Source: CAVXJN01 sp963773585
Lineage (GTDB): Bacteria > Pseudomonadota > Gammaproteobacteria > JASBUN01
DNA length: 64,000 nt
Reading direction: 5' to 3'
Assembly (NCBI GenBank): GCA_963773585.1
Contig: CAVZBR010000004.1
Coordinates: forward strand, 682,001-746,000
The notes below the pieces were generated by a model. The model made no database searches and had not been told where the DNA came from. It saw only the letters and a list, made by a program, of their open reading frames with translations. Each line of letters starts with the position of its first letter. Position 1 is the stretch's first letter. The position numbers were made by a program, and so were the translations under genes. Shown here piece after piece: positions 9,114 through 18,053 of this stretch.

Positions 9114-10082
9114 ATGCCGCAACCCATGACACACCACGAACGGGTGGCGCCACCCGGAGCGGTTCACCCGTTTCGCATCTGGCCCGTGATCGTGGGCGCG
9201 GCGGTTGCATTGGCGGCGATCGCAGCGCTGTTGTGGTCGCAGCATTGGTTGCGCGTGGTGCTGCGGTTCCTCGAGCCCTGGGAGCCGTCCGCGATAGTAT
9301 TGATTGCCATGGCGGCCGCCGTGTGGCTCTACGTCGTGGGCTGGGTGCGAGGCGCTCGCGCGGGCGCGGCGATGGGCGTCGGTCGGCATGTAGCCTTTGC
9401 GATCGGCATGCTGCTGACGTACTTGGCGCTGCAATCGCGGGTGGATTATTACGCGCAGCACATGTTCTGGATCCATCGCCTGCAACACCTGGTGCTACAT
9501 CACCTCGCACCGCTGCTGCTGGTATTGTCGGCGCCGGGTGCCTTGTTCTTGCGCGCCTTGCCCTCGAGCCTGCAAGGCGGCGTGGCGCGCTTGGCGAGCA
9601 ATCCGATCTTGAACGGTGTCTATCGAGCGCTGCAACAGCCGATCATCGCCGCACTGCTGTTTGTCGGCCTGATTTATTTTTGGCTGTTTCCCACGCTTCA
9701 CTACGACGCCATGCTCAGCGCGCCGCTGTACCACACCATGAACTGGAGCATGTTCATCGATGGTCTGTTGTTCTGGATGGTGATGCTCGACGGCCAGCCC
9801 AGATACCGGGTACGGCCCTCCTACGGCGTGCGCGTGGTGATTCTGTGGGTGATCATGATCCCCCAGATACTGTTGGGCGCCTATATCACCCTGCACCATT
9901 CCGACCTCTATGACGTATATGCGGTATGCGGCCGCGCCTGGAACACCGATCCCTTGCTGGATCAGCGCATCGGTGGACTCATCACCTGGATACCGGCAAG
10001 CATGATGAGTGTCATCGCCGCGATCCTCGTCCTGCGTATGTGGCGTCACGATCAGCGTGTGTCGTCAAACGGCCGTGCCTGA
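9114..10082 (+). CDS. ctaG: CtaG_Caa3-type cytochrome oxidase assembly membrane protein
   Basis: 322 residues with about seven hydrophobic segments. The conserved histidine-rich region HRLQHLVLHHLAPLLL, near residue 125, and the FWMVMLDGQPRYR region match the CtaG_Caa3 family (the Bacillus CtaG type, distinct from the Cox11-type CtaG). Family members are inner-membrane proteins needed for assembly of CuA-containing oxidases. The ATG at 9114 is used; a second ATG at 9126 is equally possible. It starts five bases after the SCO1-like gene ends, which supports shared transcription and function. Confidence 0.87.
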   Translation: MPQPMTHHERVAPPGAVHPFRIWPVIVGAAVALAAIAALLWSQHWLRVVLRFLEPWEPSAIVLIAMAAAVWLYVVGWVRGARAGAAMGVGRHVAFAIGMLLTYLALQSRVDYYAQHMFWIHRLQHLVLHHLAPLLLVLSAPGALFLRALPSSLQGGVARLASNPILNGVYRALQQPIIAALLFVGLIYFWLFPTLHYDAMLSAPLYHTMNWSMFIDGLLFWMVMLDGQPRYRVRPSYGVRVVILWVIMIPQILLGAYITLHHSDLYDVYAVCGRAWNTDPLLDQRIGGLITWIPASMMSVIAAILVLRMWRHDQRVSSNGRA

Positions 10083-10190
10083 GGCCGCTGCGCTTCCGCC
10101 CGCGGCGCGCTTCTGGCATGCTTAGGACATTACAAGGGGCGCGCGACGGCACGGTACAAAGGCGCGCTTCCCAGCTTCGGGGGGAAGTAA

Positions 10191-10568
10191 ATGGCAAGCG
10201 AACGGCGGCACTATCCAAGGGTTGCAACCGACTTGCCGTTGGAGGTTCTCACGGAAGGGGGCGAAACGGCCCGCGGCACCATCTGCAATCTGTCTATGGG
10301 CGGTGTTGAAATCAGCTGCGATCGAGGATGCGCGGATCGGATACTGCCCAGCGGCCATCAAGCGTTTCCGGGTCAGCCGATCAGGGCGCAGTTGCGGCTG
10401 CAGTTGCCCGCAGCGGACGGGGCTGTCACCGCGGTTCAAGCGAGCGGCGAAATCGTGGTATCGCGGCGCATGTCCCAGGATGAATTCCGCGTCGGCATCC
10501 ACTTTCTGAATTTCGACGGTGACGGCGAGCAGGCGGTCGAACGCTACGTCCGTGCGCGGGCGCGCTGA
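10191..10568 (+). CDS. PilZ domain protein
   Basis: 125 residues forming a single PilZ domain. Both cyclic-di-GMP motifs are intact: RxxxR as RHYPR (residues 6-10) and NxSxxG as NLSMGG (about residues 33-38). Cytoplasmic. It is a stand-alone receptor with no output domain, so it must act through a partner. A strong purine-rich GGGGGAAGTAA leader precedes the ATG. It ends 16 bases before the convergent ndh gene. The window also holds an active diguanylate cyclase and a second PilZ protein. Confidence 0.92.
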   Translation: MASERRHYPRVATDLPLEVLTEGGETARGTICNLSMGGVEISCDRGCADRILPSGHQAFPGQPIRAQLRLQLPAADGAVTAVQASGEIVVSRRMSQDEFRVGIHFLNFDGDGEQAVERYVRARAR

Positions 10569-10584
10569 GCTAATTCAGCGCCGA

Positions 10585-11904
10585 TCAGTGCAGCTTGATT
10601 TCCGGATGCAAGCCACGCCGTAAACGGTTGGCGATATTGAGGATGACGGTGCGCACCAGGCCGTGCAAGGCGATCTGGTGCATCTGATGCAGCGACAGAT
10701 ACGTCAATCGAGCAAAAAACCCGGATACCATGACACTTCCAGTAAGATGCCCCATCAGGCTGCCCACCGTGCTATAGCGCCCCAGCGTGATCAGTGAACC
10801 GTAATCGCGGTAGCGATAATCGCCAGCGGATTTGTTTGCTATGCGCCGGCTGATTGCGCGCGCCAGATAGGAAGCCTCTTGATGTGCGGCTTGGGCCCTA
10901 GGCGGTACGTTCGCGTTGCCGCCCGTCGGGCAGGCGGCGCAATCGCCTAGCGCGTATATATCGGCATCGCGGGTGGTTTGCAGGTTCTTCTGCACCACCA
11001 GCTGATTCAATCGATTGGTCTCGAGGCCGTCGATTTCGTACAGAAACGTCGGCGCTTTGATGCCAGCGCACCAGACTTTGATGGCCGCGGGAATCGTTTC
11101 GCCGTCGGCAGTGACGATTCCGCTTTCGTTGACTTCTACCACGCGCTGATCGAGCCACACGCGCACGCCCAGGCTCTCGAGCTGGCGCCGAATGGTGCCC
11201 GATAATCGTTGCGGCAGAGCCGGTGCCAAGCGCCCGGACGCCTCGATCAGATGCATGCGGATGTCCTGCTCGGGCTTGATCTCGTCCAAGCCGTAGGCGG
11301 CCAATTGGCGGGTAACGCAATGCAATTGCGCGGACAGCTCGATGCCGGTCGCGCCGCCGCCGACGATGACCACGTCGAGCTGACCCGGTTGAATTGGCCT
11401 GCCCTGGCTATGGGCGCGCAGTAAAGAACCCAGCAGATGCTGCTGGAAGTCGGCCGCTTCTTCGGTGTTATCCAAAAACAGGCAGTGCTCGTCGACGCCC
11501 GGAATGCCGAAATCGTTGCTGACGCTGCCCACTGCAAATACCAGCAGGTCGTAGGCAAAACTGCGTGGGGGTGTGATTTCGAGCCCCGTCTCGTTATAGG
11601 TGGGCGCCACGGATACTCGACGTGCCTGGCGATCAAGGCCGTCGACCCGGCCGAGTCGGAAGCGGAAATGGTTGCGGTGGGCTTGCGCCAAATACTCGAG
11701 CTGATGTTCGCCCACATCCAACGTGCCGGCGGCGACTTCATGTAGCAGCGGTTTCCAGATGTGGGTCCAGGATGTGTCGATCAGCGTGATTTCGGCGCGA
11801 TGGCGCCGTCCGAGACGCTTGCCGAGCTTGGTGGCGAGTTCGAGGCCGCCGGCGCCGCCGCCGACAATGACGATCTTTGGGGGACTGCTCGAACCACCGT
11901 TCAC
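10585..11904 (-). CDS. ndh: type II NADH dehydrogenase (NDH-2)
   Basis: 439 residues. Two dinucleotide-binding motifs are clear: GGGAGGLELATKL near the N-terminus for FAD and GGGATGIELSAQL in the middle for NADH, plus the FAD-binding ALGDCA near the C-terminus. A helix-forming C-terminal tail fits peripheral membrane attachment. The enzyme passes electrons from NADH to quinone without pumping protons. The start is the GTG at 11904 because AAGGAG lies six bases upstream; the ATG at 11937 lacks a ribosome site. It is divergent from hppA, with a 177-base shared region holding a sigma-70-like promoter. Confidence 0.93.
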   Translation of the reverse strand: MNGGSSSPPKIVIVGGGAGGLELATKLGKRLGRRHRAEITLIDTSWTHIWKPLLHEVAAGTLDVGEHQLEYLAQAHRNHFRFRLGRVDGLDRQARRVSVAPTYNETGLEITPPRSFAYDLLVFAVGSVSNDFGIPGVDEHCLFLDNTEEAADFQQHLLGSLLRAHSQGRPIQPGQLDVVIVGGGATGIELSAQLHCVTRQLAAYGLDEIKPEQDIRMHLIEASGRLAPALPQRLSGTIRRQLESLGVRVWLDQRVVEVNESGIVTADGETIPAAIKVWCAGIKAPTFLYEIDGLETNRLNQLVVQKNLQTTRDADIYALGDCAACPTGGNANVPPRAQAAHQEASYLARAISRRIANKSAGDYRYRDYGSLITLGRYSTVGSLMGHLTGSVMVSGFFARLTYLSLHQMHQIALHGLVRTVILNIANRLRRGLHPEIKLH

Positions 11905-12033
11905 CGCTTGCTCCTTTGTCACGGGCAATGCCGGCATGATAGCGCAAGCGCCGGTTCCTGGACGAAACCAACAAGCAAACCACAACCAGGGCGTGAGCGC
12001 CGCCATATCGACGATATCGCTCGACGCCAAAAC

Positions 12034-12061
12034 ATAATACGATCCGGTTGTTCCTACACAA
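12034..12061 (-). promoter_or_regulatory. sigma-70-like promoter for ndh
   Basis: On the minus strand a TTGTGT hexamer (12056-12061) and a TATTAT hexamer (12034-12039) are separated by 16 bases, pointing toward ndh about 125 bases away. The surrounding DNA is AT-rich compared with the genes. Confidence 0.45.
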
Positions 12062-12081
12062 TCATAAAGGAGGCTGGAGTC

Positions 12082-14106
12082 ATGGCCACGGGTATCGTTT
12101 TTGCCCTCATCTGCGCCGTTGCGGCGTTGGTGTTCGGTGTAGTTTCCATTTTCAAACTCATCGCAATGCCCACCGGGAATGACGCCATGCGGCGTATTTC
12201 GCTGGCGGTGCAGGAAGGGGCTTCGGCGTTCCTGCGGCGGCAATACTTCACGATCGGAATAGTCGGAATAATTCTGTTTGTCATTATTTTCATCGCGCTG
12301 GGCTGGAAGACCGCGGTGGGATTTGCCATCGGTGCCGTATTATCCGGCGCTGCCGGTTTCATCGGCATGCAGGTTTCGGTGCGCGCCAACGTGCGTACCG
12401 CTGAAGCGGCGCGCGGCGGACTCAATGACGGCTTGCAGGTGTCGTTTCGTGGCGGTGCGGTCACCGGCATGCTGGTGGTCGGTCTCGGCCTGCTGGGTGT
12501 GGCCGGTTATTACGCGGTCCTGGGCGGCCTGACCGAACCTGGCCAGCCGGTAACGCTCGCGCCCCTGGTGGGACTGGCGTTTGGCGGCTCATTGATCTCC
12601 ATATTCGCGCGCTTGGGCGGCGGCATCTTCACCAAGGGCGCCGATGTGGGCGCCGACCTGGTGGGTAAAGTGGAGGCGGGCATTCCCGAGGACGATCCCC
12701 GCAACCCGGCGGTGATTGCCGACAACGTCGGCGACAACGTCGGCGACTGCGCCGGCATGGCGGCCGACCTGTTCGAAACCTACGCGGTCACCATCATCGC
12801 CACCATGATCCTGGGCGCGTCGACGTTTACGGATCTGGGCGTGCAGGCGGTGGTCTACCCGCTGGTGCTGGGCGGCGTGTCGGTATTGGCGTCCATCGTC
12901 GGGACATTCTTCGTCCGGGTGCGCGAAGGCGGCAAGGTGATGAACGCCCTGTACCGCGGTTTGATTACCGCCGGCGTGTTGTCGGCCATTGCCTTTCTAC
13001 CGGTCACCTATTGGATGATGTCCGGTTCCAGCACCTACAGTGCCCTGAGCATCTATAGCGCCAGTTTGGTAGGCCTGGCCGTGACCGCGGCACTGGTGAT
13101 CATTACCGAGTACTACACCGCCACCGAGTTTTCACCGGTGCGCCGGCTCGCCGAGTCGTCTACCACGGGTCACGGTACCAACATCATCGCAGGATTGGCG
13201 TTGTCGATGCGTTCCACGGCTGCGCCGGTGCTTGTGGTCTGCCTCGGAATCCTATTCGCCCATTGGTTCGCGGGACTGTACGGCATCGCAGTTGCAGCCA
13301 CCTCGATGTTGTCCATGGCGGGGATCATCGTCGCCCTCGATGCCTACGGGCCGATCACCGACAACGCCGGCGGTATCGCGGAAATGGCGGAACTGGACAG
13401 CGCGGTACGCCAGACCACGGACACCCTCGATGCGGTAGGCAACACCACGAAGGCGGTCACCAAAGGTTACGCCATTGGCTCTGCGGGCCTGGCCGCCCTG
13501 GTGCTGTTCTCGGATTACACCCGCGAGTTGGGCGTCCACATGGGACACACTCTGACCTTCGACCTTTCCAATCACCTGGTGATCATCGGCCTGTTCATCG
13601 GCGGTTTGGTGCCGTATCTGTTCGGCGCCATGGCGATGGAGTCGGTGGGACGTGCTGCGAGTGCGGTGGTCGTGGAAGTCCGGCGCCAATTCAAGGCTTT
13701 CCCGGGCATTATGGATGGCACTCAGAAGCCCGAGTATTCGACTGCGGTGGACATGCTCACCAAGGCGGCGATACGTGAAATGATCCTGCCTTCGCTGCTG
13801 CCGGTATTGGTGCCCGTGTTGGTGGGCTTGTTGCTCGGGCCCCAGGCGCTCGGTGGTTTGCTGCTCGGATCCATCGTCACCGGATTGTTCGTTGCGATTT
13901 CCATGACCACCGGCGGCGGCGCCTGGGACAACGCCAAGAAATACATCGAGGACGACAACTTGGGCGGTAAGGGATCGGAAGCCCATAAAGCCGCGGTGAC
14001 CGGCGATACCGTGGGCGATCCTTACAAGGACACGGCGGGACCGGCGATCAATCCCTTGATCAAGATCATGAACATTGTCGCACTGCTGATCGTGCCCTTG
14101 CTTTAA
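12082..14106 (+). CDS. hppA: membrane-bound proton-pumping pyrophosphatase, K+-independent type
   Basis: 674 residues with about 16 membrane segments. The pyrophosphate-binding block DVGADLVGKVE and the acidic DNVGDNVGDCAGMAADLFE region lie near residues 185-235. The cation-selectivity motif reads GNTTKAVT with Lys457 and Thr460, the pairing found in K+-independent enzymes (K+-dependent ones have Ala and Gly). Sodium pumps of this family are K+-dependent, so a proton pump is expected. It couples pyrophosphate hydrolysis to proton export in the inner membrane. The start ATG at 12082 follows AAAGGAGG by nine bases. It is divergent from ndh; both feed the proton and quinone economy. Confidence 0.97.
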   Translation: MATGIVFALICAVAALVFGVVSIFKLIAMPTGNDAMRRISLAVQEGASAFLRRQYFTIGIVGIILFVIIFIALGWKTAVGFAIGAVLSGAAGFIGMQVSVRANVRTAEAARGGLNDGLQVSFRGGAVTGMLVVGLGLLGVAGYYAVLGGLTEPGQPVTLAPLVGLAFGGSLISIFARLGGGIFTKGADVGADLVGKVEAGIPEDDPRNPAVIADNVGDNVGDCAGMAADLFETYAVTIIATMILGASTFTDLGVQAVVYPLVLGGVSVLASIVGTFFVRVREGGKVMNALYRGLITAGVLSAIAFLPVTYWMMSGSSTYSALSIYSASLVGLAVTAALVIITEYYTATEFSPVRRLAESSTTGHGTNIIAGLALSMRSTAAPVLVVCLGILFAHWFAGLYGIAVAATSMLSMAGIIVALDAYGPITDNAGGIAEMAELDSAVRQTTDTLDAVGNTTKAVTKGYAIGSAGLAALVLFSDYTRELGVHMGHTLTFDLSNHLVIIGLFIGGLVPYLFGAMAMESVGRAASAVVVEVRRQFKAFPGIMDGTQKPEYSTAVDMLTKAAIREMILPSLLPVLVPVLVGLLLGPQALGGLLLGSIVTGLFVAISMTTGGGAWDNAKKYIEDDNLGGKGSEAHKAAVTGDTVGDPYKDTAGPAINPLIKIMNIVALLIVPLL

Positions 14107-14171
14107 GCGATGCTGCGGCCGGTTGCGCCCGACACGGTGCAGCCGGCCGCTGCGAATCGGAGAGCACCACA

Positions 14172-14372
14172 ATGCCATTCGTCAATATCAAGATCACTCG
14201 TGACGGCGCCACGGCGCAGCAAAAGGCCGAACTCATTGCGGGCGTCACCCAATTGCTGGTGGATATACTCGGCAAGAACCCGCAGACAACCCACGTCTTG
14301 ATCGATGAGGTGGATACCGATAACTGGGGGATCGGCGGCGAGACCGTGACGGCGCGCCGCAACCGACAGTAG
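14172..14372 (+). CDS. 4-oxalocrotonate tautomerase family protein
   Basis: 66 residues, the usual size of small tautomerases. Pro2, which becomes the N-terminal catalytic base after Met removal, opens a typical PFVNIKITRDG strand, and VLIDEV matches the family core. Such enzymes interconvert enol and keto forms of 2-oxo acids and act as hexamers in the cytoplasm. No aromatic-degradation genes are nearby, so the substrate is unknown. It follows hppA by 65 bases and ends five bases before a convergent ParA gene. Confidence 0.9.
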   Translation: MPFVNIKITRDGATAQQKAELIAGVTQLLVDILGKNPQTTHVLIDEVDTDNWGIGGETVTARRNRQ

Positions 14373-14377
14373 CCGAG

Positions 14378-15154
14378 TCAATAATGCCGGGTATGGGAAT
14401 GGCTGTGGCGGTCGCGAGCGTCCGCCGAGTTGGAGCAGTCATTGTTGAGGGCGGCGATTTCGCCTTCGATCCAGTCCACGATGCCGGTCCAACATACGAC
14501 TTCTTTGGCGCCTTCGCCGCGGCCGAGCTCGTGCCCTCCCATGCCCTGCTGCGCGGCGTTGATGTAACGCTGGCTGTCGGGCACGTGCCCGACGACCGGC
14601 ACACCAAGAGAACGCAGGAACTGTTCCAGATTCTCGAACGCGCGAGTGCGCGGTTTGATGCGATTGGTCACAGCGCCGATGCGGGTGCGTCCGGACCACT
14701 GCTTTTCAATGTGAAAAAGATCGTGAACGAAGTCCGCGGTGGCAGCCATGTCGATCGGTGATGGCAGTACCGGAATCAGAATCACGTCGATGTCACGCAA
14801 CCGTTCCGTGAGTTGCATGCGTTCGAGCCCCGCCGGCGTATCGATTACGATGCGCCCGGCGTCGTGGGGAAAGCGCATCTGCCAAGCGCGGGTAACCCCG
14901 CCACGCGGCGCCCGGTGGGCGGACACGCCATGAATGGACGGCAAGTCGTCGGGACGTGCGTGTAGCCAGCGCATGGCTGCGCCCAGGGGATCGTAATCGA
15001 AGATCGCCGTGCCGCAGCCCAGGTTGGCATAACGGCTGGCAAGATTGGTGGCCAGGGTTGTCTTGCCGCAGCCGCCCTTCGGGTTCATGACCGCGATTCG
15101 GCGGATGCTGCTGCAATCCATGGAGTCCAATGGCAATCGTCCGGTCTGGGTCAT
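14378..15154 (-). CDS. ParA/MinD-type P-loop ATPase, orphan
   Basis: 258 residues. The deviant Walker A motif KGGCGKTT with both lysines, near residue 26, and the switch sequence IVIDTPAG identify the ParA/MinD/Soj class. No parB, DNA-binding partner or parS-like cluster is next to it, and it is shorter than MinD. Such orphans often position protein cargo on the nucleoid. The C-terminus is unusual: the last 15 residues contain five histidines in an alternating pattern (RHSHSHTRHY), possibly metal-binding. The start at 15154 is the longest; a second ATG at 15121 is possible. Neither has a good ribosome site. Confidence 0.85.
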   Translation of the reverse strand: MTQTGRLPLDSMDCSSIRRIAVMNPKGGCGKTTLATNLASRYANLGCGTAIFDYDPLGAAMRWLHARPDDLPSIHGVSAHRAPRGGVTRAWQMRFPHDAGRIVIDTPAGLERMQLTERLRDIDVILIPVLPSPIDMAATADFVHDLFHIEKQWSGRTRIGAVTNRIKPRTRAFENLEQFLRSLGVPVVGHVPDSQRYINAAQQGMGGHELGRGEGAKEVVCWTGIVDWIEGEIAALNNDCSNSADARDRHSHSHTRHY

Positions 15155-15379
15155 AGCACTTGAATTCGGTAACAGAATGCGTGGCAGGCAATCCCGCTCG
15201 CTGGCCGCGGTACCTGCGGCGTCCGGGACTTACTGTCCCGGTCCCGACGTCGATCGATGATCCCGACGATGCGCGGCGGTCAGGGCAAAGACTATCAGCG
15301 TACCGGGAGGGATGCCAGACGCCAGCGACGGAATATGCGTCGCGAAAAGTGGACGTAAATTGTTGCTTTTGTCCGGCCG

Positions 15380-15661
15380 TCAGGTTTCGAGGCCGACCGT
15401 GAACATGGACTCGAGGTCGTGCCTGGAGTAGCTGCGAAAGGCGATCAGGGTCTCGGTGGCAACCACGGCGTCGATCGCCGCCAGATGCCGGGTTACGAGG
15501 TCCGCCAGGTTTTCATTGGCCTGGACTCGGATCAGCGCCACCAGATCGTAGCGCCCCGCCACGGAATATACTTCGGAGATGCCCTCGGTCTCCGACAACT
15601 GCTGGGCGACCTCGTTGACCTGGCCACGCCGGACGTTCATCAACACCACCGCTGTAACCAT
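15380..15661 (-). CDS. stand-alone Lrp/AsnC ligand-binding (RAM) domain protein
   Basis: 93 residues that match only the C-terminal ligand-binding half of Lrp/AsnC regulators; the helix-turn-helix half is absent. The segment GISEVYSVAGRYDLVALIRV is the typical beta-alpha core. Such stand-alone domains form rings that bind amino acids. The ATG at 15661 is preceded by GGGAG. Without a DNA-binding domain it may act as a small-molecule sensor for another protein. It is flanked by an orphan ParA gene and a divergent DUF302 gene. Confidence 0.88.
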   Translation of the reverse strand: MVTAVVLMNVRRGQVNEVAQQLSETEGISEVYSVAGRYDLVALIRVQANENLADLVTRHLAAIDAVVATETLIAFRSYSRHDLESMFTVGLET

Positions 15662-15856
15662 ACTTGCTGACTCCCGGGTTGGCGGGGCGCACCAGTTGCG
15701 CCCCGCCCCAGTATAGGTGAGCGACAAGGATCCCAGTCGCGGGGTATTCGGCGCGGGCTTTGATGCAAACGCTCGTATTTCTTCTAGTATTCGAGCATGC
15801 CCTGACACCGCGTACGGGATGACACTATGCAGGATCCCGCCAAGGAGAATTGTTCC

Positions 15857-16366
15857 ATGCGTATTTTGTTCACCGCTCTGTTGGCTTCTTTGATCGCCGT
15901 GGCTCCCGCCTGGGCCGGCCCCGCAAAAGAGGCCCCGGAGCCGCTCAAGTTCGATATTTCGCAGACAGTGGTGAAAATGCCACTCGCAGACGGCGTTTCC
16001 GTCGACGAGGCAATCCAGTTCCTGCAGTCCAAGGCCGCGGAGCTGAACATGAAGATCGTCGCCCATCAGCCGGTATCGAAAGAGCTCAAAGCACGGGGTA
16101 TCGATTCCGGCCCGCTGCACATCTTCCAGTTCTGCAATCCTGAAGACGCCTACAAGATGGTGCAGAACAACGCGCTGTTCGCTGCCTACATGCCTTGTCG
16201 CATTGCGTTGGTCGAGGACTCGAAGGGCAAAGTATGGTTGATGATGATGGACCTCGACATTCTCATCAACAATGCGCCGCTGAGCCCGGAATTGCACGAT
16301 ATGGCGGTCCGTATCAACAAAAATCTCATGGAGATCATGAAAGCCGGCGCGACCGCAGGCTTCTGA
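15857..16366 (+). CDS. exported DUF302 family protein
   Basis: 169 residues with a clear signal peptide (hydrophobic stretch ending AWAG near residue 20), so periplasmic. The rest matches the DUF302 fold, with a duplicated beta-alpha pattern and the typical IFQFCNPEDAYKM and MPCRIALVED segments. DUF302 proteins often occur near sulfur-oxidation and metal-handling genes, but the function is unknown. AAGGAG nine bases before the ATG fixes the start. The 195 bases upstream are AT-rich and probably carry its promoter. Confidence 0.87.
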   Translation: MRILFTALLASLIAVAPAWAGPAKEAPEPLKFDISQTVVKMPLADGVSVDEAIQFLQSKAAELNMKIVAHQPVSKELKARGIDSGPLHIFQFCNPEDAYKMVQNNALFAAYMPCRIALVEDSKGKVWLMMMDLDILINNAPLSPELHDMAVRINKNLMEIMKAGATAGF

Positions 16367-16524
16367 TAACCGGCCCCGTTTTGTGGGCAACGTCGAGTGC
16401 GTTTACATCGGCGTCCACCAAGGTCGCGGACGATATGGTAAATTGCCCGAAGAACAAAGAAGTTGGCGGAGTTGGCGTGAATATTGGATGGCAAGCGTTA
16501 GATGCGTCCGCCTAGGGAGGGGAA

Positions 16525-16983
16525 ATGAAACGTACAATTATCATGGCTGCGCTAGCCATGGCGGCTGCCTTGCAGGCGACCGCCGTTCCCGCCGCAGGAA
16601 ACCCAATGTCCTCGGTATCGGAATTGCGAGCTCCCGCGATAACGCCCGGCGTGCAGAACGACTCCGCTTCCGCCACCGCATTCACAAGCAGCGTGTGCCG
16701 AGTGCCGGCAGAGACCAGGTCTGAAATGGCCGAGATGGGCGCGTTCGAGCAATGGCAGGGGGCGGCGACTGCACCGGCCGGCCATAGCGAGCCCCTTGTG
16801 TACGGAGCGATGCTTCAGGACGTCGGGCTCGAGCCGGTGATCGAGACGCGCTCGGGCGTTGGCGCGCAAGCCGATACTGACGCGGAAACCGATGCCACGA
16901 GGGATGATTCGCAAGCCCGGGAGCGCCGCCGAATGTTTTTGCTCGGATTGGCGATTCTGTTGAATATCAACGCCAAGCAATAG
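16525..16983 (+). CDS. hypothetical exported protein
   Basis: 152 residues. An N-terminal signal peptide (MKRTIIMAALAMAAAL, cleavage near PAAG) suggests export. The mature part is low in aromatic residues, with an acidic stretch (DADTDAETDATRDDSQ-like) followed by a short hydrophobic C-terminal segment, MFLLGLAILLNI. The start follows AGGGAGGGGAA directly. I do not recognise a family. The C-terminal hydrophobic tail after a basic ARERRR could be a membrane anchor or sorting signal. It lies between the DUF302 gene and a cation transporter. Confidence 0.7.
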   Translation: MKRTIIMAALAMAAALQATAVPAAGNPMSSVSELRAPAITPGVQNDSASATAFTSSVCRVPAETRSEMAEMGAFEQWQGAATAPAGHSEPLVYGAMLQDVGLEPVIETRSGVGAQADTDAETDATRDDSQARERRRMFLLGLAILLNINAKQ

Positions 16984-17077
16984 TCATCCATGGCCCGATT
17001 GCGATGCGCCGCCGGTGCGCGCTGGATGTCCGCAAGTCGGTAGCTCACGGCCGGTCTTTCCCTTAAGCGCCAAACGT

Positions 17078-18016
17078 ATGTCGGCTTCTTCCAAACTTCC
17101 GATTTTTGCGGCGCTTGCCGGCAACCTGCTGATCGCGGTGACCAAGTTTATCGCGGCATCTTTCAGCGGCAGTTCGGCGATGTTTTCAGAAGGCATCCAC
17201 TCCGTGGTGGATACAGGTAACCAGGGTCTGTTGTTGTATGGGTTGCGGCGCGCCCAGCAACCGGCCGATCCAAGATTTCCGTTCGGGCATGGCAAGGAAG
17301 TGTATTTCTGGAGCTTTGTGGTCGCGATCCTGATTTTCGCCCTCGGCTCCGGAGTGTCGATTTACGAAGGCGTACACCGCTTCTCCAATCCCGAGCCGAT
17401 GCAGTCGGTCGCGATCAACTACACGGTGCTTGGACTATCGGCTTTGTTCGAAGGCACGTCGATGCTCTTTGCATTCCGTGAGTTTTCCAAGTCGAAGGGG
17501 AACTGGGGTTACCTCGAAGCGGTACACCGCGGCAAGGATCCCTCCCTGTTCGTGGTTCTGTTCGAAGACAGCGCGGCGATCCTGGGCCTGGGAGTCGCGT
17601 TCGTCGGTGTAGTATTGAGCGACCAGCTCGGTTGGCACTGGGCCGATGCCGTGTCGTCCATGATCATCGGAATCATCCTCGGGGTCACCGCGTTTTGGCT
17701 GGCGTTGGAGACCAAAGGTCTGTTGATCGGAGAAAGCGCCAACCAGAGCGTGGTGGATGGCATTCGCAATATCGCGTCCGGAGTCGAGGATATAGAGCAT
17801 GTGCATGAGTTGTTGACAATGCACATGGGACCGCAATTCGTGCTGGTCAATTTGAACGCGGAGTTTCGGTCCTCGATGACGGCAGCCGAGTTGGAACGGG
17901 TGATCGCTTGTTTGGACCGGGAGATCAAACGCGCATACCCGGTCGTCAAGCGGGTGTTCATCGAGGCGCAGTCGTTCGCCACCGAGCATTCAGACGGCGG
18001 CAAGAGTCGCGCTTAG
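17078..18016 (+). CDS. cation diffusion facilitator (CDF) transporter
   Basis: 312 residues with about six membrane helices and a cytoplasmic C-terminal domain. The second helix has an HxxxD metal site (EGIHSVVDT), followed by RFPFGHGKEVYFWS, a loop typical of the ZnT9-like branch of the family. The fifth helix has a HWADAVSS segment. CDF proteins export divalent metals, usually Zn2+ or Mn2+, in exchange for protons. Metal specificity is not certain. The ATG at 17078 was chosen; a GTG at 17015 would add a 21-residue leader with no hydrophobic character. Confidence 0.9.
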   Translation: MSASSKLPIFAALAGNLLIAVTKFIAASFSGSSAMFSEGIHSVVDTGNQGLLLYGLRRAQQPADPRFPFGHGKEVYFWSFVVAILIFALGSGVSIYEGVHRFSNPEPMQSVAINYTVLGLSALFEGTSMLFAFREFSKSKGNWGYLEAVHRGKDPSLFVVLFEDSAAILGLGVAFVGVVLSDQLGWHWADAVSSMIIGIILGVTAFWLALETKGLLIGESANQSVVDGIRNIASGVEDIEHVHELLTMHMGPQFVLVNLNAEFRSSMTAAELERVIACLDREIKRAYPVVKRVFIEAQSFATEHSDGGKSRA

Positions 18017-18053
18017 CCCCTCGGCATTGCAAGCGCGCAAGCGTCGCGCCGTC

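Noticed and set aside
13252..14178. 308-codon minus-strand frame opposite hppA
   Set aside because: Antisense shadow of a certain membrane enzyme; His/Gln/Arg-rich with no known fold.
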